A DNA stretch of 64,000 nucleotides, taken from the NCBI GenBank assembly GCA_021307315.1, contig JAJSPD010000008.1:124001-188000 (forward strand), written 5' to 3'. The first letter of the stretch is position 1, and the number at the start of each line of letters is the position of its first letter. A program made the position numbers and the translations under genes. This DNA comes from Bisporella sp. PMI_857. Lineage: Eukaryota; Ascomycota; Leotiomycetes; Helotiales; Helotiaceae. The notes below the pieces were generated by a model that searched no databases, had not been told where the DNA came from, and saw only the letters and a list, made by a program, of their open reading frames with translations. Of the stretch, positions 48,495 through 60,387 are shown piece by piece.

Positions 48495-49873
48495 CTAACT
48501 TGAGCCTCCCCTTTTTCTATCGACGATCGCTCTTTCCAGCTCCGCTTCTCTCTGTTCAAGCCTTTCTAGATTCGCTAACCTCTCTTTTCTCAGCCTGACC
48601 TGCGCCATCTCTTCCTCCATTCTTTGGATCTCGATGTCTTCTGTAGTTCTTACGGGCTCGTCCCTCGCTGCTTGATGAATTGAAACCTCGTTCTCGTGGA
48701 AGTTATCCCATGGAGGGATAGAAGGCCCCATGTTGCCGTTACTTGCTAGTGATGAGGGTGAGACTGGTTTCCCTGGCATAGCTGGTGATGGCTCAGCGCT
48801 ACCTATCTCATGGAGATGTAGTGGGCTTTGGGACAATTCGCGTTTTGAATAGGTTGCCATCTCGTGCCGGATCGCCGCAGCCGCTGGGTGCTGCAGCTCG
48901 TCTGCACTTATCTCATAGACACTTGAGGGACTCTTGAGATAAGCCGGAGGGGGTCTTGGAGATGCTTCTTGCATTTCGCTCAGAGTATTGATGTGCTCGG
49001 GCAAGCCTCCATCGTCATATTCTTTATTTCTTTTCCGGTGCCACCATATCCCAAGGAGTACAGCCGCGATAATAATCAGTAGAGGAATCGTGACGCCGAT
49101 ACCGACTTTAGCACCTGTGCTCAACCCGCTTTTTTTCGTGCTACTCGTATCAGAATTCACACCAGTAGGATTACTACCACTCGCAGTTGCCGTAACGCCA
49201 ATGATGACTGTGACCTCTGGCATACCGGAATTTGTGAAAGTTGATGTATACGGGGCTTGTCCGCCTGGTAATGTACTCGTTATGAGCTTCATTACCGAAG
49301 CCACTGTGTTCTCTACTTCCACAATTACAGAAACAGTGCCCTTGATTTCATCCAAGGTCGCGGTTCGAGGTAGGCCTTCCTTCTGTCCCCATGGAGCAGT
49401 CGATGTCGAGGTTGTGAATATTGTCTGATATGCAGAGGAGAAGTCAGACCTAAGTCTAACTTGTCGGCGATCTAGTAAACCGAGCGGTGTTATCCAGGAG
49501 GGAAAGTTATCAAGAGGTACTCCGGCAGAGTCACAGAAACTTCGCATGGCAGCAGCCGCCCCTAAGGATTATCAATCTTTCATTTCTGGTTAATTCAAGA
49601 ATCTGAGGCTCTCACTTATTTGTTCGGAATTATAATCACAGCCTTGCACGCATGATTTGAAGCGTTCATCGAAAAGAACAACTTCAAGTTGTGTGCAGAT
49701 GCACCAATAGTCAGTGTAGGCGCAATCATTGAAGACACGGTTGTATACACAGGTTCCCTGGAACAAGTTAATTTCATAGTTCTTAACGTGTCTCTATAAG
49801 CACATACAACGCATTTTGGGATCTCAGTGATTTGAGCGACAGAATGATCCTCCTTGACCTCCTCTAGAACCAT
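48495..49873 (-). CDS. CFEM-domain single-pass membrane protein
   Basis: Cell-surface protein with a Cys-rich CFEM domain, a Thr/Ser-rich stalk and a cytoplasmic tail, an architecture like surface sensors. The Cys pattern runs IPKCVVCAYRD, then after a frame change near 49790 GTCVYNRVFNDCAYTDYWCI and ERFKSCVQGCDYNSEQ, and across an intron at 49562-49615 AAAMRSFCDSAGVPLDNFP. The 350-codon last exon continues with a stalk (TSGMPEVTVIIGVTATAS type), one membrane helix (VGIGVTIPLLIIIAAVLLGI) and a basic stop-transfer WWHRKRNK. The tail ends in a long charged helix (QRMEEEMAQVRLRKERLANL), likely coiled coil. The N-terminal exon is uncertain: no signal peptide is seen in the 49873 frame; a short upstream frame starts at 50017. 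Confidence 0.8.
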
Positions 49874-52194
49874 ATCTGCCGGGCTTTAGAAACGACGGGT
49901 TTAGCAAGGTTCTGATATTTTAGAGCTCAATTCTACTCACGACTCTGCATTCGACTCTGTAGCCTCAGCACTTTGCTCCTTATACACAAACTTTGGAAAA
50001 TGACTAGGTTTTTTCATAACTTTAGTTTCAATATGTGAACAGCAACGAAATATTAATACCAAGATACTAGCATTTGAACATTTAGATGCGACAAACAAAT
50101 ACTTCCATAAAAGCACTGGAGAGACCTACATCTTTATTAAACTATCAAACGGAGAGGATGCTGAAATGTCACCCACCTATGTGACAGAAATGCTCTTATT
50201 CTAAGTCATTTATAGGACGAACCTGCCACATTTTCCCTCCTTTGGGTCGTGGGGGTACGTTGAGGTTGATCTAGCTGCAAGGTGCAAGCCATTGGCTGTT
50301 TTGGCCCCCAGGAATACGGAGGTCGATCGGTATGGACATCGGCCATTGGCTAGCGTGAAATTGCTTGTTGTACAGAGTGAGGCGGTTGCCCCTCCTGTTA
50401 GGACGTTGATTTTGGACTCCAACTCTGTGCCGTGTGTCAGGCATTGATTCGGCGATTGGAGAGGCGTTCCAATACATCTTGAATCTAGAACTGCAATCCT
50501 GGTCATTCAGCTTCTTGTTTTGGTGCAAGGATGGAGGAAAGGGCAGTTGAAGTAATATTAATTTTGGGATTGAAAGTGCCTTATAATTTATAGGCAAGAC
50601 GATTTTCTATGATTTTGTGGATCTATCAATAAGATTAATAACCTACTGGAAGTGCTTGCTCACCTATTCCTAAAACTGCTACAACCTTTGCAATTACCCT
50701 TATCGGTACTGGTATCAATATTCTAGGGTTTGCTGGGAGGTTTGACGGTAGGTACTCTGAGATAATCAGTCTATTAAACTGTATATCTCTCTACTATAAA
50801 TCCGCTAGCTAGTAGATGTTGAAGCCAGAATATAAGGCACAATAAGACATGGACCAGAAGCAGTTTGCTTTTGGTCTTTGACAGTAAAAGATATCATGGT
50901 AGCTTATGGTCGTAGATCTCAGAGGCAAGTAACTATGAATGATAGTACATAAATTACGAAGATTGTTATTGAAATAAATCGGTATGCTACACCTATGTCG
51001 GGGCTCACACGGCACGAAGTTGGCGGCGTCATGCAGGAATCCTTCAGTATCACAACGCGTTTTGTACCAAGTCTATAGGAGGAATTGGTAAAACAACAGG
51101 CAAAACCTAGGTGTCTGGCTGCCCGAGCGTCACGCTGGCTCAAGGCTTAGATTTCTGGAATAGGTCTAAGATCTAATTCCGTCAATTTTGTAGGAAGACA
51201 AGCAAAAGCAACAAGCATAAAAAGCAAAGATATTGACCACGGCTCGCTTGTAGTACTAGCTAACGGGACCATGGCAGAGTTGATACTGTCCTATGACGAG
51301 GCAGTATTGTCCACTACATAATTTGTTGTTAGCCATGATTACGCAGCGCAAAAATGGGGGCTGAATGAGGGAGGATATCCTAATACATCTAAATGAGTGT
51401 AGAAACCTCGAGGTTGATTTGCAAGGACTCAGAATTGAATTAAAAAAGAACCTTTCTATTAACAATATACATTTTCGAGGTTAATAATTACTAGTTGGAG
51501 TTTTATATTCCATGTTAAATTTCTTTGTATTTAAAACTAATCCAACCATGTTACTCACGTTGGTTTACGGCTTACAACTTTCAACATACTTTATGCTACT
51601 ATTTATTAAACTTAAATGCACAACTTAACAAATATTAAATAAAAGATTTTTCAAGTAAATTTTACAATTCAAAAATTAAAATCGATATTGTTTACGTAAT
51701 ATTTCACTTATACATTTACACGCCATTCTATTCCACATTTGATTTCTGATTCAGCTGTACAGGTAATCTTGGCAAGTCAATATTGTTTTGGCTCTTGTTC
51801 ATATTGTGTATAATAATCCAAATTCAAAGATACCGTCATGCCTCTGCTGTATGGAAGAATTTATGTTTTCCCCTAAGTGTTGTTCCCCACGGTCTGTTGG
51901 AATACACGTGAGGCGGATTCTTTCACCCTACACATTGTTCCTCTACTTTCTTATCATCGAGCGTATCGCATATTCACACTTGTCTAAGATGTTTTTGTTT
52001 TTGTTTTTGTTGTCCAAGCCAAGTAGTCCTCCCAACCAGAATAGGTTGAGATGGAACAGGGGACTCGGCAAGATGGAACTACAGCTTCCCCACCTTCTTC
52101 CTCCCGTACGTACATTCATTCTCTCCCCAGACACCAAGATGTCTTGCCAGGAAAAGCTCTCTGCTGCGGCAGAATTACATATCTCTTACCATCA
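49874..52194. other. Intergenic with a very AT-rich block
   Basis: The 49874-50020 part may hold the first CFEM exon. A minus-strand frame of 98 codons at 50210-50506 is not recognised. From about 51400 to 51760 the sequence is strongly AT-rich with no coding features. The open frame from 51788 that joins the amidase is not coding before 52195 (see findings). Confidence 0.45.
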
Positions 52195-53918
52195 TGGTAC
52201 GCGAAGCTTCATACAAAGCAATTGCCCGTCGGAAGCAGGCAGAACGGCAATCCGCATTCCAAAAGAATGGCTGCTTCCCTCACTTCCTCCACCATCCCTC
52301 CTTGATGTTCGCTCGATTCCTAGAACCAGCGGCATTTTGAATTCTAAAGAACTCGATATCACAGAGTCTTATGATGCTACAGCTTTGGCTGAAAAAATTC
52401 GATCACGGACCCTGACTGCGGAAGCAGTCGCAGTTGCATTTTGCAAACGCGCTGCAATTGCACAACAAGTCTGCAACTGTCTCACAGAAATCTTCTTCTC
52501 GGATGCGATTGAACGTGCCAAATACTTGGATAATGAATATAAGAGGACAGGCAAGACGCTGGGTCCATTGCACGGTGTGCCAGTTTCGCTAAAGGATACT
52601 TTCAAAGTCAAAGGCTATGATGCATCAATTGGGATAGCAAGCTTGGCGGACAATCCGTCCACAGAGAATGCTTTACTGGTGGACATTCTATTAGAGCAAG
52701 GGGCTGTTATATATTGCAAGACGGGAATTCCACAGACACTTATGGCTTTGGATTCGGACAACAACTTATTTGGGAGGGTGCTCAATCCTAGGGATAAAAG
52801 AATCACGGCTGGGGGCAGCACAGGAGGTGAAGGAGCACTTCTAGCAATGAGGGGCAGTATTCTGGGAGTCGGCACTGATATCGGAGGAAGTATACGGATC
52901 CCAGCGATGTGTAATGGCCTCTATGGAATCAAACCCAGTGCTGGGAGGGTCCCAATTGTAGGCAATGAAACCGGGAGCAAAGAAGGTATCAGTAATATTG
53001 GCTTGCACGCAAGTGCGGGCCCACTCGCTAATAGCCTTCGAGATCTGGAGTTGTTCTTGCGGGTTATCTCGGATTCGAAGCCGTGGGAACGAGATCCCGC
53101 CATAGAGTATGGGCTATGGGAAGAGCAAGGCAGCATCCAAAAGAAGCCGGTGATCGGAGTTATCAAAAGAGATGGAGTCACTGAGCCCCTGCCACCAGTC
53201 TCCAATGTCTTGAGCGAGACAGTAAATTCGCTGCGACACTCTGGTGTTGAAGTTGTTGAGATTGAAGCACCAGAGTTCAAAAAATGCCAATCACTTGCAA
53301 ACAAGCTGTTTGGAATAGATGGTGGAAATAACATGTTTGATTTGCTGGAAAAGACTGCGGAGCCTCTCACCAAGTGGTTAAGCACAAGATTACGCCGAGG
53401 CAAGCAAATGCCTCTCGACAAGTTGGTCGAGTATCACGCACAGAGAACTAAAGTGCAGACTGAGATGCTGAAGATATGGAAGGACCCAAAGACGGGTCGA
53501 AAGATTGATGCGATTATCTTGCCAGTAGCGCCTCATCCAGCTCCACCAATCGATCGCTGGAATAGTGTTGGCTACACCAACACTTTCGTGTTATTGGATT
53601 ACCCTGCTGGAACGCTGCCAGTCAGAGATTTCAAGAATTCCGACTTGATTGGCGGTTTTCCTAGTGGAGAGCCATTGGGAAGCTGGGACAAGGCAAACCA
53701 AGAGTTATGTAAGTGCCTCAAGCATTCCAATTGGGTTTTGCAGCTTCCTGACTAGAGTAGGGGATGAGAACACCATTGACAGGAAAGTATATATCAATAC
53801 CAAGTTATCTATCCAGGTGGTGGCCCCAAGACTACAAGAAAGAACATTATGTCAAGCCATGGAACTTATCAAAGACGTACTAGATGGAAGTAAGGTGTCT
53901 AATCAAGCAAAGCTGTAG
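52195..53918 (+). CDS. Amidase-signature hydrolase
   Basis: Amidase-signature enzymes hydrolyse carboxamides with a Ser-cisSer-Lys triad. I place the start at 52195 (MVREASYKAIARRKQAERQS); a one-base loss near 52252 then moves into the long open frame at IPKEWLLPSLPPPSLL. Family blocks follow: ELDITESYDATALAEKIRSR, GPLHGVPVSLKDTFKVKGYD (Lys), the signature RITAGGSTGGEGALLAMRGS (cis-Ser), and GTDIGGSIRIPAMCNGLYGI (nucleophile Ser). A 49-bp intron (53709-53757) near the end joins ANQEL to LGDENTIDRKVYINTK, and the true C-terminus LSIQVVAPRLQERTLCQAME ends at 53918. The apparent stop at 53755 lies inside this intron. About 557 residues. Substrate unknown; an acetamidase-like or fatty-acid-amide role would be possible. 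Confidence 0.92.
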
Positions 53919-54904
53919 ACCAATAAGAGAAATGCACAAATCGTTGCCAAGTCAGCATTTTTTTGAAAGAATAAAGCAATGCCGCACTTTCGTTTCGACG
54001 CGTATATATGGCGAAATCTCGGTTTGTACTCTCAAGCAGCACTTCCTACCTGTGAACATTATTTACTGCTCGCTCTCAGATATAATGTGGCTATCACCGA
54101 GGACATGAGAGTGCCTCGAGCGAAAATATTGATATGCAGGAGAAGCCTTCGAAGGAACTCCAACTTGACATACCTATGGATTATCTGCTTCACGCCATAT
54201 CTCAACTACAGCCTTCCTATATCCCAACACAGGCGCAGAGCTTGGCAAGCCAATCCCGAATCCAATGTCGAAATATCATCGGAAGGACATGATTCTGAAT
54301 GTTATACTTCACGACGAGCCATAGTACTTATCTTTGATATTTAATGGCGAATAGAGACCATAGATTGCTATCGAAAGGTATTACTAAATCTCTCCTTAGA
54401 TCTTAAATTACCAGATAATGCAGTTCTCGGCAGACAAAGGATCTCCAGAGCCGCATGAATTCCGACCCACTTTGCTCGTATTGCCCACCTTCTCCCATTC
54501 AAACCCTGTCAAGTCGCCAACCAGCCCCTGGATCCTCGCTTAAATTCTGGGGAACTCCTGGATCTGCTATCATGGTTAACGTTTATTTCTGCTTCGCTTT
54601 CGATGAAAAAAAAAAAAAATTGTTAATGTGTACGAAGGTTGTTGCATAGACCTCGACAATCTAACCTCTCTCTTATAGCATCTATGAAATGTCTACGTAA
54701 TTACAGGTTTATCCGGCATCTCCTTCCTGTTGGAGATGATCTGCCGGATTTTATGCATGCTTGGCCTTGGCTTCTCGTATTTTTGCAAGACGGAGAACTT
54801 GAATTTATATCACGAGTATATAAGAATAGATTATCAGCTTGAATATATAAGAGCATCTTCCTTGAGGTTGCTATCGGTATTCAATACGGACAACGTTCAC
54901 CAAA
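53919..54904. other. Intergenic, no gene seen
   Basis: Between the amidase and the metalloprotease, with a poly-A run of 13 at about 54608. The promoter of the secreted protease should be here. No other feature. Confidence 0.45.
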
Positions 54905-55864
54905 ATGAAGGTCCTCGCCTTAGCTTCCGCGCTGACATCCTTTGGTCTCGCTACCGCTCTCTCCAACACAGGATATGAGCTCCCAACTCGCCGTGGCTGT
55001 CAAGTGTCTAACACTGGCATCGCGTTACCGGTTCTTTCCAGCGCACGCACTCGCCGACAGCAAGTCTCTGCGATCCCTTCAACCTTCAGCGTAGACGTAC
55101 ACTTCCACATCGCTAGCACCGAAGCCGAGGCCACGCTGATAACCGACTCCATTGTCGCGGCCCAGTTCGACGTGCTATATCAGAACTATCTCAAGCACAA
55201 CATCAACCTCATCCTGGCTTCTACCTCCCGTGTGGTCGACAACCTCACCGGCTCCGCGTTCCTCATCAACGAGGGCAACGGCTGGGTCTACCACAAGGCC
55301 GAGTATGATGCATACCTCAAGTCGACGCGCAAAGGGGGTTACGATGCTTTGAACCTGTATTTCTCTCAAGCTACTCGCCCGGTGCTACGGGTTACTGCCA
55401 GTTCCCTACATCGCCCCTGAAGGCTCTGACACTTTCTGGGCCGATTCATGCCAGATCAGTGCGAATACCATGCCCGGGATACGGCTGACCGGGCATTTGA
55501 GAGTGAACCAGGGCCATATCGCGGTCCATGAGGCGGGGCATTGGTTCGGGCTGAATCACACGTTCGTTGGAGGATGCTCGACGACCAGTGCTGGTGATTT
55601 TTGTGGCGGACACGCCTGCGCAGAGGACGGAGGTTTATGGATGCCCTGTTGGGCAGGATAGTTGTCCTGATTGGCCTGGCGTGATCCAATTCACAATTTC
55701 ATGGGATATACGGATGATAGTTGGTAAGTTTTCTTTTCCTGGCGTTTTTTTTCTCCTGTAATTATCGGATTGCTGACATTTGTATGCTTAGTACAAACGA
55801 GTTTACTCCTGGCCAGAAAGCGAGGATGTTCGAGACCTTTTTCAATTTTAGACGCAAATTGTAG
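54905..55864 (+). CDS. Secreted M43-family zinc metalloprotease, frame-broken
   Basis: M43 (pappalysin/cytophagalysin-like) proteases are secreted zinc endopeptidases. Start at 54905; residues 1-19 form a signal peptide ([20 protein letters not shown]). The first 171 codons are one frame, through [20 protein letters not shown]. After frame changes near 55370 and 55415, [20 protein letters not shown] leads into the zinc site [13 protein letters not shown] (H-E-x2-H-x2-G-x2-H) at about 55530. Then come [20 protein letters not shown] (frame change near 55605) and [10 protein letters not shown] (near 55690), the Met-turn region. An intron at 55724-55791 joins the end [20 protein letters not shown]. 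All expected parts are present. The several breaks make it either a pseudogene or an error-bearing copy. Confidence 0.88.
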
Positions 55865-55932
55865 ATTATTTGATGATACCAAGCTCTAATTGTAATGTAT
55901 CCTAATATAATGCTATACCACGTAAAGATCAA

Positions 55933-56460
55933 TATTCCTTCTCGGCTTCAGTCTCGCTACCCGTGCCACTCTCAAATTCAGCATCGCCCTCATCGAAAAC
56001 TTGTCCTTCCACAACATGCTTTGGAAAATCCTGCACGCCCAAATTTGCGTGAAGCTTCAGAAGCGGGATCAGCCTCAGGCGGCTGGCCAAGTCATAGACA
56101 GCTCTTCGGTCTGGTACGACCTCCTTACCGTCTCCTCCATCACGAGCCCAAACTGGAATAGAAGGTGCTGCTTTAGCTCATAGCACGGCCACCACGTACA
56201 AATCCCGAGCCACGCCAGAACGCGAGAGTAATGCGTCCACCCCAGCGGCACCCTCCATCAAGACGCACCACATATCCAGGACGGTCAGCGCGGCGAGGGA
56301 TCTCGATCTGCATCATGACCGGGACCCACTCTAACGTGTCCGGCGCCGTGCATTGTCTTTCGGTATAAGCAGGTGCGGAAGGCGAGGATGCTCAGTGCCT
56401 GGGTTAGGAAGGAGATGGCGAGACCGCTGACAATGCCTATTTCGATGAGTTGAGCGAGTT
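55933..56460 (-). pseudogene. C-terminal part of a multi-pass membrane protein, frame-broken
   Basis: Family not recognised. On the minus strand, a hydrophobic segment GIVSGLAISFLTQALSILAF is followed, in other frames, by LDMWCVLMEGAAGVDALLSR, YELKQHLLFQFGLVMEETVR and an acidic tail FDEGDAEFESGTGSETEAEK ending at about 55933. Coding-like GC content and the clean acidic tail support a real gene. I cannot find its start: upstream sequence to about 56600 holds no clear partner exon. Confidence 0.4.
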
Positions 56461-59116
56461 TGGTCGCCGTGTGGTAGTGTCGTATGTTACGGGTAGTTAG
56501 CGTGCTGAGAAGGCGTGGGAATGTTTAACGCCATGTACCTGGATCTTTGACGTGTCAACGTGGAAGGGATGCTGTGATGTTCTTTTTTACTTCCTTTTTG
56601 ATCGACTGTCATCTGTTGTATGGTTCGAGCTGCAAAATTATTGTCTTATCGGCGCTTTTATCATAGTCATTCCAGATATCTAGCTTGGTTACTAGCTAAA
56701 TGAAACTATCTGAAGTCAAGGAACCCGAATAATGATTTATGTGGTGGACCAGCCAGTTACACTAGTTAGGTGTTAGTTATGTTAAACCGCACTAACAGAG
56801 ATGTATAGATTTATTCCAGTCAATATCAGAACTAAACCACATTATCATGAAGGTCATAAAAGCTTAGTCCTGGATATAGACAAATTATAGACACAGACAA
56901 GGAGATCGGGGGACTATTATATCACAACCCTCACGCGTGTGACAGGATTTTCAGAATGGAGAGATCCGCCTATTTCAACCCGTCAAACATTCCAAGGCAA
57001 ACTCGAGATATATCTAGGTAGCTGAAATCTCGAGGCCACCTCAAGGACTTCCCTCTATCTTTCGGTATTCCAGTATTTACGATCGAGATACGTAAGTATC
57101 AGCAAACTCAATACACAAATTTAAAATGAAGCTTTAACTCATTTGCTAAGCTACTTCATGAGCATATTTCCAAACTGACTCCCGCTATGTATGTGTTCTC
57201 TGCTTATTATCTATAAAATGGCAACAGGAGCCCTCCTCTCACTCTTTTCCTTAGGGAGTGAAACAGCGATCCCACCGAACGGTGATAGTAAGCGCCAGGT
57301 TTACTGCGCTCTTTTTCACAACTGTTCTTTGAGAGAGGTTCATAATGAGATGATTTCAAGGATACAGGGTTGCATATTTTGCTACAGAAATAATTTATCA
57401 TGTAATTTTTCAGTAAGAGATAAGAAAGAAACATGAGCAGCAATGACTAAATTTCTAGCAACGATAATGGAGAGGACAGCAAAGTTAAGAGAGAGTGTAG
57501 GACATAGCCTATAGCTTTTGGATAAGATTTAGAAGTACATGAGTGATTACTTAAGTTTCATTAGAGGGTGGAAATGAGAATAAGAAGTATTCCAGTTATG
57601 TCTTACAAGGTTGATAAGTCACTTCGTAGCATTGAATTTTCCTTGGCAAGCTATTGAATGCATGCAGAGCGTCAAGGCTGCGGTCATATATACCTATGCA
57701 CAATTTATCACGAATGTTTCTTTTTATCTGAAACACACTTTCCAGATCAGAAGCTCTCTTGCTATGGTATGAGATTCGGTTGGGGTGATGAGCGGGCAAA
57801 TAGGCACCTCCTACTTCATTCTAGATGATATGTTGCCTTGGCTGCTTGGATGTAACTAAGCATGTTCCTAACTTCGTTACTTCTTGTTGATCTAATCTGC
57901 CATAACATCCTCTTCCCAAGGACTTAGCGAATCCAGGTAACCATTTCCTCGATCTAGGTAGATTTCGAGTATATGTTAGGTAGCAGCAAATAAGGGATAT
58001 ATAACAACAAATAATGATATCGACAGCAATAACATAAAAGACAAAACAACATAATCCCCGCTCATTCACGGATATGGCAAATCATCCTACCCAGCTAACC
58101 CAAAAGTGCACGACAGGAGAGAGGGCATTACAAGAAAAGTATGTCACAATTTACAAATCATGACAAAACACTTAGTTTTTGACTGCGACTTAGGTGATTA
58201 TAGTCTCCCCAAGTCTAGGCTCTAAAGCAAGATTTATACCCGCTCATCTCGTCTCACCCTGACAGCCCATCAAAACCTCTACTCACATCATACCTCACCT
58301 ATCCTATTAAAAAACAACAAAAATCGAATAGATACCTGCCAGCACATCTATTTTGGAGGTAGACAAGCATATAAAGCCATGACGACCCTCCGCTCTAGAA
58401 ACCAAAAGGACCATGCTTCTAGCGAAGAGAAAACATGGGGGCTGGGGGCTTGCATTTTGGGGGGGGGGGGGGGTTCTGCTATCTGGGCTGTGTGTAGGGT
58501 TGGGATGGGGGGTTTATATCTAGCGTGAAGAGGTGCGTTGGGTTTCTTGGGAAGGGTTGAGTTGTGATGTGGGATTGCGCAGATGCACGGAAAATAGGGT
58601 CTTTGATAACGACGTTAATGATGGTAATGACAGAGGTAGCTCTGGGAGTCTAGGGTGATTATGTGAGGATGCCCCTTTTGTTTGGAAGATGGAGATTTGC
58701 TGGTTGGAAGTGATATCTGTCTGTAAATGACGTGTTTTGTTCTGTGAAGGGTGATCATGTATGAGATATGGTTTATGGTGGTCTGGGCTGAGAGCTTATC
58801 ATGGAGAGTGCATATTGCGTAATTTTGTGTGTGTTGCCTCAGAGGATGTATTACTGTGTATTATCATGATTCTAGCCTTTTTTCATGGGAAGCTGCTAAA
58901 GAACTTGATGCTATTTCTGGCAGCGTCTTTCAAAAACACTACATTCATTTACAAGGTAGCGCTTTCGCATCCCCTTGATGCACTATATCATAGTCATGGG
59001 CGACCCTTCACAAGTCTCTCCCGTATATCCCCAAAACGCCTAACACCAGACCAATCCATAGAGCCGATCCACGGATGCAATTGCCCCCTGTATCCCAGAC
59101 ATGCCATCACCTCAAC
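56461..59116. other. Intergenic with homopolymer tract
   Basis: About 2.6 kb with no supported gene; open frames here are below 200 codons and lack family features. A run of 15 G at 58459-58473 lies in GT-rich sequence downstream of MHF2. Confidence 0.45.
58459..58473 (+). repeat. Poly-G tract (15 G)
   Basis: An uninterrupted run of 15 G in a G/T-rich context. Such runs are unstable and are prone to sequencing error. Confidence 0.9.
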
Positions 59117-59724
59117 TCAAAAATCCAGAATCAACTGCGGCGCCAACCTCTCCAGATCCTCCACCTCCAAAAACTGCCCTCCCTCATCCATCCCTCCTGC
59201 CCGCTCAACCTTCGAAAACGCCGCCCTCGCCAACGCCTCCCTCACAAAAGTATCCAGGTACCTCCCCACCGCAACGTTAGCCTCCCTCCCGATCCTCGTG
59301 CCCTTTTCCTTGAAACACTCATGCATAACCACCTGAACCAATTTCTGCGGTATATATTCCTTCCTCTCCACCACCACCTCCTCCGCCTCCCCATCATCAT
59401 CCGTGACGGCACGTTGACGACCCGCGCTTTTTGATGCAGGAGGGCGGGCGGGCGGGAAGACGAGGCGAAGGGGTCGTCGGAGTCCGTGGCGGATGGTGAG
59501 GCGCGGTTGGAGGGTTCTGGGGAGGATGATGATGAGGATGAAGAGATGGAGATGCGCGATGTGCTGTTTCTTGCTGGCTTCTTCGCATTCGTAGGTGCGT
59601 CTTTGGATTTGCCTTTAGCTTTTGCGGATGCGGCAGGTTTGGATTTTGAGATGCCGCTGGAGCCGGATTTTGGTTTTGTGGTTGAGCCGGAGGGACGGGG
59701 TGGTTTGAAGGGTTTGGGCGCCAT
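59117..59724 (-). CDS. MHF2: MHF2 / CENP-X histone-fold protein
   Basis: MHF2 pairs with MHF1 (CENP-S) in a histone-fold complex acting at kinetochores and with the Fanconi-type FANCM/Mph1 helicase. The start at 59724 gives a Lys/Ser/Pro-rich N-terminal extension of about 105 residues (MAPKPFKPPRPSGSTTKPKS). After a one-base change near 59405 the frame runs TDDDGEAEEVVVERKEYIPQ into the histone fold: KLVQVVMHECFKEKGTRIGR, EANVAVGRYLDTFVREALAR and LEVEDLERLAPQLILDF, the typical ending of the family. The long N-terminal extension is common in filamentous fungi. Confidence 0.85.
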
Positions 59725-60387
59725 TGCTTTTGCTTCTTCGAGGGTTTCTTCTATGGAAGGTGCGTAGGTTGTGGATATGTTTGTTGAACGAGGTTATAAG
59801 CGGTGCCGGAGTTCTGGAAGTGGTGTACTGTGGTTCGTGGGTTGTGGGACGGTGGGAAGACGCGTTTGAGGAAATCGCGTCATCACGTGATCTATATTGT
59901 TGAACCGCAACTTTTCATGACACAGGATCTGAAGTAGAAGGGTATTTCTAGAAGCGGTCATGACTCTAATATGTACTGGGAAGTATCCCTACACTTAGCA
60001 TAGTCGTGTTCCTCTCGAAGGTTAGGCATGATTTTAAAAAAAAAACATGGAATATTAACAAGTTTACATGAGTTGGAATATCGTTAGGAGCTGCCTTGCC
60101 CATTGAAATACCAAGCAGGAGACGGGAAAATGACAACTTATTCATATATTCTTAAAAGCTCACCAAACAATAATTACACATCATCTCTTTCATAGAAAGT
60201 TAATCAACGAACACGCTAAAGCATGGCTGCAACACCAAGACGCCAGTTGCTATGCCATTAAAAAGAAACGCCCCTGCCATTCTTTTCGTATCCAAATCCA
60301 TCGCTGAAGAAGCACAAAATGTACCTAAAGGACTGAAACAGCCCCAGAATCATATGCTACAATCTTGGTCCTCTCATATTATGTATT
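59725..60387. other. Intergenic, no gene seen
   Basis: MHF2 promoter side and 3' flank of the Cut12-like gene. No feature beyond short A runs is visible. Confidence 0.45.

Noticed and set aside
50210..50597. Two overlapping minus-strand frames that could form a small Cys-containing protein
   Set aside because: Neither frame has a signal peptide or known motif, and no consistent join between them is visible.
51788..52194. Upstream part of the long amidase open frame as coding
   Set aside because: No resemblance to amidases and rich in hydrophobic and Pro noise; a family-like N-terminus exists in another frame from 52195.
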